Source: Eudorina sp. 2006-703-Eu-15
Taxonomy: Eukaryota; Chlorophyta; Chlorophyceae; Chlamydomonadales; Volvocaceae
Direction of reading: 5' to 3'
Length of the DNA stretch: 64,000 nucleotides
Assembly (NCBI GenBank): GCA_003117195.1
Contig: BDSI01000166.1
Location: 165,759-229,758, forward strand
Part shown: positions 56,231 through 64,000 of the stretch, one piece after another
How positions within the stretch are numbered: the stretch's first letter is position 1
How the letters are laid out: each line of letters starts with the position of its first letter
Position numbers and translations under genes: made by a program
Notes under the pieces: generated by a model
Database searches by the model: none
Told to the model about the DNA's origin: nothing
The model's input: only the letters and a program-made list of their open reading frames with translations

Positions 56231-57149
56231 GGAAATAATGGCAATTTTGGGGCGAAGCTCAAAAATTTGTTTCTAAGCGGGCGTAGGAGAGGGGCGCAAG
56301 TGGGTGTGATAGAAGGCACGGTGCGGAGTGTTCCAGCAACGGTCGGTGGTTGAAGTTGTAAGACGGGCACAGCGGGTTTCCCAATTCTCGAACTGACGGC
56401 AGTCGGCTCTGATTCAGTGGCTACCTTGTCCACAAACCTGCAGCTCTTTATAAGGAGTGCAGGGATCCAGCACACATCGGATCATTTCGGTTTTGGCGCA
56501 CTTTACTTTTGCCGAGTGACAACGCTGCGGCGGCGTGCCCTTGCGAAGTTTGTGTTCGTCTTTCCCACCCACCCTCCCTTGTATGATTTGCGGGGAATGG
56601 GCGTGTTCGTGCGGGGGGCGGACGGACGTCGCCCTGCCTGACGTAGTGGAGTCATTTGTCTCGTGGCGGGAGGGGAGTGCCGGAGCCCGCGCTTGGCAGC
56701 GCGGAGGGCCCCGGAAAACTAGGAAGGGCGCCGGGCCATTGAGGGATGGCAGGCTTGACGGGAGAGCACAGGCCGCCCACGCGTTGCGTACCGTATCTCA
56801 GGCCCGGGGGCCGTAGATCCCCCATCCCGCATGTCGTCTCTCCCGGGCATACGAGGTGTTTCGCAAGGGTATAAACGTACGGAACGTTTGGTGAGGGACT
56901 GCCAGTGGTGAGGGACTGCCCTCCGCTTCGAGCGGGCTAGACAGGCGGACAACAGCAAGGCAGACGCTTCAGGGCAGGTCACAGGGGAAGTGCGGCCCAG
57001 AGGTTTTGCGAATTGTAAGCGCGTCCGGTGCTTCGCAGCACGATCGGAAAGTGGCCCTGTGCCACGCACGGTTAAAGTTATAGCCCGAGATGTATATGTA
57101 TGTATGTGTGCCGGCCGGCGTCAAGCGGGACGGACCAAGCAATAATCGA
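56231..57149. other. Intergenic, GC-rich; no supportable gene
   Basis: Minus- and plus-strand frames of about 80-115 codons overlap at 56417-57069 without motifs. A local duplication ggtgagggactgcc lies at 56890-56920. Confidence 0.45.
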
Positions 57150-57330
57150 TAGGGGCGAAAGGCTACCCTAACGCTTCCAGGCATTCCAGGCACTCCACGC
57201 ATGGGAAGCTGAGTTCGTGTAAAGCCCGAAGGAACTCAGCTTCCATTGCAAGGGTCAGCCATTGTGCGGCTGGCCCTTGCGGGATGCCAATGAACGAATG
57301 TTAAGCACGCAATTACGTACGTGCACCCTT
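57150..57330. repeat. Repeat R4, copy 2, with two hairpins
   Basis: Two consecutive stem-loops. 57201-57216 pairs with 57232-57246 (atgggaagctgagttc / gaactcagcttccat, one bulge). 57248-57260 pairs with 57268-57280 (gcaagggtcagcc / ggctggcccttgc, one G:U). Flanking sequence matches 43194-43400. Confidence 0.75.
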
Positions 57331-57959
57331 ACGTGACCCCGCCCCGCCGTACATACTCTGCGGTTGTTTCCTGCGTGCCGCTTTGTTTCATACGCTCGTC
57401 TAATCGATGTTGCATCATCACCGTATACATGTCGACAGCCCGAACGAGTTGCTTTATGTAGAGAGAACCGTGATTTTTGACAGTCGTTAGAGAGTACGGC
57501 AGGGCCTTGCAGTTGCTAGTGATGAGCGAGTGCGAATCACAGAGATGTAATGTATAGCGCAAGCAACTAAAGGACGGATAAATATATTAGTATAATTTGC
57601 GATTCCATACAGCCGGAAATTTCACATATATACCCACTACGCCGTCTGAGTGGTATGTCGTGCGTGCAGACGGTAACCAGAAGGTTTGCCTCTTCCCCAA
57701 TGAAGAAAGCTGCTGCATTGGGCGCGGGGGTTCTACCCTTGCTACTGCCGGCCATCGGTGTGCCATCTTCCGTTCGAACCCAATCTCAGGAATGCAAACA
57801 CATTATTACGATAGTAATGGAATGCATTTCAACATGCAGAGATGGTCGCGGTGCACATCATGCATGTACGCAGTACGTAACATGCGCGTGAGCGAGCGAG
57901 TAGCGTGAACGATTTATCCACGCAACTGCATGCATGGCCATAATCACCAAATTGTATAC

Positions 57960-58115
57960 CGGCTTTGCTTGACTGTCACCGATGACCCGCGGAGTCCATT
58001 GTAACGACCTTAACAATAACCATCATCATCACCAAATTATACATCGGCTTTGTTTGGCTGTCACTACTGTCACCGACTCTGACGACCCGCGGGTCCACTG
58101 TGACGTCCTCAACAA
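57960..58115 (+). mobile_element. Two LINE family A 3' ends in tandem
   Basis: Ctgtcaccgatgacccgcgg then ccattgtaacgacc at 57973-58008, and a second diverged end at 58060-58110 (gacgacccgcgggtccactg, tgacgtcctcaacaat). Each is followed by a short ACAAT/CATCATC tail. Confidence 0.6.
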
Positions 58116-58478
58116 TATCGGGACGTACGCAACCGCCGTACGTGCCGGCCGCCGGCCGCGGAATAAATGGCCACTTCTCGTGCGTACACGTTCGTCATCA
58201 CGTGCAAGTCCGATCGATCGATAAGACAACGAATACAACGAATACAACGAACATCGATGCAATCCTTGCTTAAGTATGAAGCGTGACGGACTTCTGCTCA
58301 CTACTGATGGTACGTAAATAAGGAAAATAAACGAAGTAACTGTAAGACAAGTGAGCAAAGGTACGTAGCGAGCGAGTTTAGCGAGTTGATACAGGCATGC
58401 ATGCAAGCAGACGGATACCGACACATACAGCGCTTGCATGCACGCACGTGTGTACAAGATAGCTGCGTGCGTGGTCAC

Positions 58479-59640
58479 TTAACGATCCCGAATAATCCAG
58501 CGTTGCTCCGGGGTACATATACTAGGGAAAGGAGTTGGTACAATGGTATACAGGCTAAATACGTTAAACAACGGGCCAGATTTGATCGATTTTATTCAGT
58601 CATCAGGTGGCGCAAAAAGCTATCAATCAATCGTACTATTAGTATAACGGACTACGTAGGCGCGCACGCATGTACATACATATGCAAAATAAGTGCGCGC
58701 GCGCGCCTATCCAAGCTGCTGCTGCGCTTGCTTGCTTGTAGTCTTTTGTTACGTGCGTGTAGTGCGTGCCTTCGTTTTGATGCACACCCGCCCGCAGCTA
58801 GCTGGCCGTTTATTACGGCAGGCAAACATTGCCTAGCTGGTTTACGGAATGGATGATGAAGATTATATATGCTGGATCCTTCAATCAATGGATCCGTCTT
58901 TGGCGTCGTTCGTTGGTGGCTTCCAGGCAGGAGAATACGGACTACCTCGCTTGTTATGCTTCGGCGCACGCACGCTGCGTGGGGCAGCAGGCACGCACGC
59001 AAGACCCCCCAACGCAGCACGCATATGTACGCACGTGCGGCAGGAAACAGATTATTATTGTTACGTGTCGGATGTGCTCACCTGCCATGAGTGGGGCGCA
59101 TTGAAGCAGCGGATCTCCCCATTTCCGTGATCCGTGCCCATGGTGCACGTCTCGTCGCACTGGTCAAATCCGTTGTCTCCACAGTTGCCCGCCGGAATCG
59201 TTAACGCCGACAGCGAGCAATGTAATCAACGTAAGTCGGTTTAGCCGGTTGGCGTAGTTGGCGCCGTTGGCCGTCACATGCACAAGCAATTATACCCTCT
59301 ATTCAACGCAATGCTTGTGTATTTGACAGCCGCGAATGGTGGCACACACACTTGCGCACTTGGTGCAAGACGGTTGGTGCGCGCTCGCGGCATGCACAAA
59401 CACATGCATGCCGTCCTGGTCGTTTGTGTGCGTCGTGCGTTGCGCGCTACCTGATATCCTTCAATACAAGCTGTATAAATAAACAATTTATGCCGTTTGG
59501 ATTGGTTTAACGTGGGTTGCTGAGAGGGCACTTATGATAAGTCACATTTTTCATGTATGGCGCGGCTGGTAATCGAACGGTTGCAGGGCGGCAAGATGGT
59601 AAGCGAAGAGTCATGAATAACGAAATAAAAAACCCTATAT
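58479..59640 (-). pseudogene. Third M11 protease copy, decayed
   Basis: Three islands remain in gene order on the minus strand. The last ~10 codons of exon 5 are at 58479-58512 (PEQRWIIRDR then stop). The 3' half of exon 4 is at 59082-59199 (GFDQCDETCTMG ... CFNAPHSWQ, followed by a GTGAGC donor). The conserved upstream region is at about 59270-59620 (gctgagagggcactt, aagtcacatttttcatg, ggtaatcgaacggttgcagg). Exons 1-3, the HEAGH zinc site and nearly all of exon 5 are gone, so no protease can be made. It extends the tandem array to three copies. Confidence 0.8.
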
Positions 59641-61370
59641 ATATATTCGAAGTCTAAATGTAAATCTCAAAGGAAGAGTGTAAACATGTTGAAGGAAAGT
59701 TCTGCTAGATTACGTATGCATGCAGTCGATATATAGTGCGGAAGCAATACACAGAACAATCAATACTTATATATTTCCGTTTACTCTCAATAATAATCTA
59801 AATAATCAAATGGCACGCACGGCTTTACATGCATTCACACATCACTTGTACGACATGCAACGGTCTTGCTTGTGCATACAACTATGTAAGTTTGAATGTA
59901 TACCTTTATACATACATATATAAAATGTAGTTCGTTCACGGGAACAGCGTGGGTTGGATACAAATCAATGTACAAATCTAAATCAATTCAACTAAATGGA
60001 TTACACATTACTGTAACATTTGAGCTCGCGCATATACATCTACATTCATTGGATTGTGATTATGAGACTAATTAATCGAGCGCATGATCCCGGCACTCTG
60101 GGAACCTCCCACCCTTTATTTGTTTTGCAGAACACACCAAACACCCTTGCTTCGCTCGCCCACCGTTCATTCTTGCTTCGTGCGGAGACAAAGTCTTCGT
60201 TCAACGCTCGTTTGGTAGATAAAACCCATACCTATACATGCCCTTCCATATCAGCAGTCTCGCTTGACTCTCTGTGTTTGTTGTTTGCTTGCGTCCTTAC
60301 TATCTCGTCAGCTTCCGACGGACCTCTTCCGACGGACGGCGACCCCCACGGCACCTATCCGCGCACAGACGAACTAACGAATGCCTGTGAACCATTAAAG
60401 ATCGATAATTTTATATAATTACTATTCGTAACACAAAATACTCAAAATATCTTGCGTGGAAGCCCCGCCCTGTTGCCCTGCTGTATGGAGTTGAAACACT
60501 GCTGGTCTGTAAAGTACAAAAACATAAAGTAAACATGCATAATTGTCTTATTTGTTCCGAGAAATATCAGAGCTGAGCGACATTGTCGTGCGTGTACTGC
60601 CGCTTATACATATATATAAGATGCGGACGACAAGTATCATGTTACTACTTTATAATCGTCAGAAGTAATTTCAGTTTTGCATTCTCAGAAGCGGCAGTAC
60701 ATATATATTGGTAAGATCATCCAAACGTTCTCTAAGTACAACCCTTGGAGGCGAACGGTAACCTAAAGACCAACGTTAAGTTTCATCACAGCACGTCATG
60801 GTAACCTTCGCTCTTGGCTGTGAACATAAGCAAATCGCTGAAATGACCGTGCACACTGGTTGCTTCCGTCAACAACGATCCGTCGATCGATTGCTCTTCA
60901 AACAAAACGAATTGAACGTTCACCGTCGGCGGCGCGCGGCGGGTGCGTGCGTGGGAAAGCGAGCATGAAATAATTGATTAAATGGTCTGCGTGCATGTGT
61001 ATGTGCACGCGCAAACATACAGCAGCTTATTAGAATATCCAACGCACGTGTGCTTTGTCACGACGAAATGACGTCCATCGAACTAACGAAACATGTGCCT
61101 AACCCGGACTAGGAACCGCGCGAGTTGGCCATCCATCACAGTTGCACCACAACGAGTCTGCATAAAGATACAATATGCGTGGTCATTGCTGTAAGAAATG
61201 AACCACGCAGGTGGCTGCCGCGGTCATGGTAGTCGGAACACGTAGGATCAACAGGCCGGCTCTGAGCAAAGGCGCTGCGTCGTGAAACACAGCTGTCCAT
61301 ATCGAAAATAGCTGCACTATATGTGCAGAACGTGAATAATAGAGGTAGGTCTCGGTAGTCTCGGCCGGAT
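59641..61370. other. Intergenic, AT-rich; no supportable gene
   Basis: Microsatellites and AT-rich DNA. The 132-codon plus-strand frame at 60020-60418 has no recognisable motif and no codon bias. Confidence 0.5.
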
Positions 61371-61374
61371 GAGG

Positions 61375-62270
61375 AACATATTGATGACGCCCATGCGCCG
61401 GTCCGCCCGTCCGCCCATGCGGCCGGGGTGCGCCCATGTAGCCCTTGGCCATGCGGCGTGTGGCGAGCCGGCCGTGCAATGGAGATGTGGGGTGTCCGTG
61501 AGGAGCCGGCGCGCCGCCTATCGGCCCTTCGCGGCCGTTCGGCCGTGTGCTCGTCCACCCCTGCTGTCTACCCAATCCTCCAGTCGGTTCACCCGCCCGT
61601 TAGCCCCCATCGCTCCCGTGCCCCATGCCTCCATCCCCCCGTCCGTGCGTGTGCTCTCCCGTGCGTGTGCTCCTCCCGGGTCCGCCCCTCCACCCATCCA
61701 TTCGTGTGCTCATCCCTTCGTCCGTGCGGTGGTCCCCCCTGTCTGCCTATGCATCCCTGCGGTGGTCCCCCTGTCTGCGTATGCGTCCGTCCGTGCCGCC
61801 GTTCCCGGTGGGCGGTGCGGCGGGGCGTGCGGCGGGGTGTGTGGTACTTGGCTTGGCGGGTTGTGTGGCTATCCAGCTGTGTGGCGGCTAGCCGGCGGCG
61901 CCGCCTATCGCCCCTTCGCAGCCGTTTGTTGGCCGGCCTGCTCTGCAGAGCCGCTGCCCCCCGTTGACGGTGTGCTGATCCGTGTGAGCGCCCGTGTGGC
62001 CATCCGGCCGTGTGGCGGTTCACCCATGTGGCCGTGCGGCGGTTGGAGCTCGCTGACCACCTGGGTGACGACCGCTTCGGAGGGGCAGGGCGCGGTGTCA
62101 GCGGCTTGGTGGTGGCACCAGACGGCCCACAGCCAGGTGGCCGAAGGGCGGTCCAGAGGGTTTGCAGGCCGGGCTGGTTGGGTACTGCCCGACGAAGCAC
62201 ACCCCCACATGGCCGCCGCACAGCCTTCCCGCTGCTTGCGAATTAATTCCCCCGACACCTTTACATGATG
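61375..62270. repeat. GC-rich low-complexity tract
   Basis: Built from CCGCCCGT/GTGCGGCGG-type runs, with a ~30-bp duplication gcggtggtccccctgtctgc at 61725-61785. The 299-codon plus-strand frame is Arg/Pro/Cys/Val-rich and is mirrored by a 210-codon frame on the other strand. That is a simple-sequence effect, so I do not call a gene. Confidence 0.6.
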
Positions 62271-62649
62271 GCGGCCCGCCTGCGTCAATTCGCAAGCAGT
62301 ACGGTCTGTCTGTGCCCCCCCGCCAGGCTGTGGAACCGTTGATGACGCTCGACAAGACGTTGCATGTCTCTTCCGCTAGGCCAGGTCCGAAAGGGGCCTA
62401 CTAGTTGTTCATCTATCTATCGGCTATTGCTGAAGAGCGAGCATATTGAGACAAAGCTCACAAGCAAGCAAAGCCTCGCTCGACGTAAATCACAAGTACG
62501 ACAAACCTACCATCGGAGATAACTCCGAGACCACGAGGAACTGAACACAACATCACTCACACAGACACGCCAATTCGCCGAATCAGAAAATAAGGACGAC
62601 CGTGGTTTGTCCGTGATGCTATGTATATATAATAGCGCGACAGCTTTAG

Positions 62650-63003
62650 TGTTGTGACCGTCTTAACAAAGACGCTTGCAAGCTGATGCTACCGATCTCG
62701 GATCACTCCAGGACCACTACATTTATCCCCCCTTTCAGGGCTCGCTCGACGTCCGCGTCGAGTATCAAACCAGGTTCAGCTGAATGATCACTTGCCATTC
62801 GCACCACTGACATCCGCCTGTAGGGCGATACACGGCAACTCGCACATGAATCGCTCACGACCACAGGCACGAACCCAACTCGGGTTGCCATCGCGGCTCG
62901 ATCCGGGACTCCTCGCGTCTCGATACCATTTGTTGTGACCCGTCTTAACCAAAGACGCTTGCAAGCTGATGCTACGATCTCGGATCACTCCAGCACGACT
63001 ACA
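62650..63003 (-). mobile_element. 354-bp TRIM retrotransposon, second family
   Basis: LTRs at 62650-62721 (72 bp) and 62931-63003 (73 bp), TGTAG...ACAACA on the minus strand and unrelated in sequence to the TGTAAC family. On the minus strand a primer-binding site TGGTATCGAGACGC (62915-62928) starts 2 nt inside the upstream LTR. A polypurine tract AAAGGGGGGATAAA (about 62722-62735) precedes the downstream LTR. The 209-bp interior has no ORF. The flanks TTTAG and CTTAG form a 4-of-5 target duplication. LTR divergence (about 6 differences) suggests an older insertion than the TRIM at 29147. Confidence 0.88.
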
Positions 63004-63380
63004 CTTAGCTAGTGACGGAAGTAACGGAAGGGGGAGGAACGACCGCCTAAAACCCACTCTGCCTGAACGGCAGGAGATTAAAATATTTCATTAACCTCAG
63101 ATTTCTTCCTCACGTAGGAAATCTGATGGGGCATCATATGGACGGCGCCGCGGATCTGTCCGTCGATCCATCACCGAACCACGCACGCATGCACGCAATC
63201 GTGCACGCACTACACGCACTACACGCACTACACGCGCTACACGTCACGCAGGTCACTCGGCATCTGCGTGCATGCACAATCATGCATCCAGCTATGGTGT
63301 TGAAATCATTTCCTAATATATACCTGATGATAGACAGGTAACCGCTGATGATGTCGTCCCTCTCTCTTCCCTATTGCATA
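63004..63380. repeat. Spacer with (CACTACACG)n repeat
   Basis: About four 9-bp units at 63205-63243 follow CGCACGCATGCACGC runs. No gene is supportable. Confidence 0.7.
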
Positions 63381-63394
63381 CAAAACCCCATAAT

Positions 63395-63500
63395 AAGGGG
63401 GTAAAGGGGGGTTACCGGGTACTTAAGCGGGGGTACCCAACCCCGGGGTACTTAAGCGGGGTTACCAAGCCCGGGGGTTACCAACCCCATAATCCAACCC
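63395..63500 (+). repeat. GGGGTTACC/GGGTACTTAAGC repeats
   Basis: Irregular tandem units alternating ggttaccgggtacttaagc, gggggtacccaacccc, ggggtacttaagcgggg and ggttaccaa. Rich in G runs and in short palindromes. Confidence 0.75.
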
Positions 63501-63711
63501 AAGGATACTACCGCCGAGTCCATACCGAGGGGGGTAACCGAGGCTGTTCACACATACTTCGATGCTGTATCCATTGCTATATCGTTCGTTGCTGGGTCTG
63601 TCCAGCAACCCCCAAGTGTGTCACCACTGACAGGCTGTGCACCCAGCTGTGCTCACCAAACGAACGTGCTCGCTCCCTGCTGGTCGACCACCCGCGACTC
63701 GTAAAGACAAT

Positions 63712-63795
63712 ATGGCGGGTCATCTAATGGCAAAGACACTGGAATACATACTGTCCAGAGTGAGATCCGCTGTTCAAATCCTGGCTCCCTCTCCG
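63712..63795 (+). other. tRNA-like/SINE-like segment (tentative)
   Basis: Gtcatctaatggcaaagaca resembles a D-arm/A-box region, and about 45 nt later GTTCAAATCCTGG is a good B box. Anticodon and acceptor stems do not pair properly, so it is not a functional tRNA. A tRNA-derived SINE head is possible. Confidence 0.3.
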
Positions 63796-64000
63796 TCATC
63801 ATGCATGTATGTGATTTATTTGGCGGTCTGGCGCAGGAGAGGCAATAATCCTGGCGCGCTGGTATGTAACCTGTTGTGCTGGCCGTGTGGCTGCATGGAC
63901 CCCCGAGGATGGGTGCGCACGCAGTCTTGCATTGGTCGGGTTGATGAGGTGAGGCGCCTACGAGCGAGCTATGGTACGTACTGTTGCTCATTATTTGCGA

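Noticed and set aside
60020..60418. 132-codon plus-strand frame with an apparent acceptor (tttgttttgcag)
   Set aside because: No homologous exon in the protease genes, no codon bias, and no donor in phase.
61369..62268. 299-codon plus-strand open frame
   Set aside because: It lies in GC-rich simple sequence, is matched by a 210-codon frame on the opposite strand, and is rich in Arg, Pro, Cys and Val with no domain.

Overview
The window looks like nuclear DNA of a volvocine-type green alga (the Chlamydomonas/Volvox lineage). The reasons are intron-rich genes for secreted gametolysin-type (peptidase M11) metalloproteases with proline-rich tails, a tyrosine-recombinase retrotransposon of the PAT-like group, short stretches of the plant-type telomere unit CCCTAAA, and many GC-rich microsatellites. 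The genus is an inference; no marker gene is present.

Layout. 0-6.8 kb: the last exon of an unrecognised gene (484-752), a long perfect-looking hairpin, minisatellites and LINE 3' ends. 6.8-9.0 kb: a long minus-strand leucine-rich-repeat ORF. 9.0-15.7 kb: LINE and hAT-type repeats, one solo LTR, and a large (CA)n(TA)n tract running into degenerate telomere-like DNA. 15.7-30.9 kb: a rearranged block in which a ~2 kb host segment is present twice in direct orientation (D1 and D2), flanking two head-to-head copies of one PAT-like retrotransposon. The left copy is truncated and frameshifted; the right copy has full-length gag, pol and tyrosine recombinase ORFs, apart from one frame shift in pol that both copies share, and shows the split direct repeats A1-B1-A2-B2. 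A 410-bp TRIM element sits in D2 with its empty site preserved in D1.

32.8-51.5 kb: two tandem, same-strand five-exon M11 protease genes. Each has a signal peptide, a propeptide-like region, a zinc site HEAGH, a MopE-like acidic metal-binding motif and a proline-rich tail. The array continues as a decayed third copy at 58.5-59.6 kb. Between and inside them lie LINE remnants, hAT MITEs and a 3.9-kb DNA element with 30-bp perfect terminal inverted repeats (52.3-56.2 kb). 61.4-63.0 kb: a GC-rich low-complexity tract and a second, unrelated TRIM.

The two intact proteases are predicted to act outside the cell on extracellular matrix or cell wall. Nearly everything else is mobile-element DNA at various stages of decay, and paralogous empty sites allow several insertions to be ordered in time. 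Exon boundaries were placed by eye from GT/AG sites, reading frame and agreement between the two paralogues; they may be off by a few bases.
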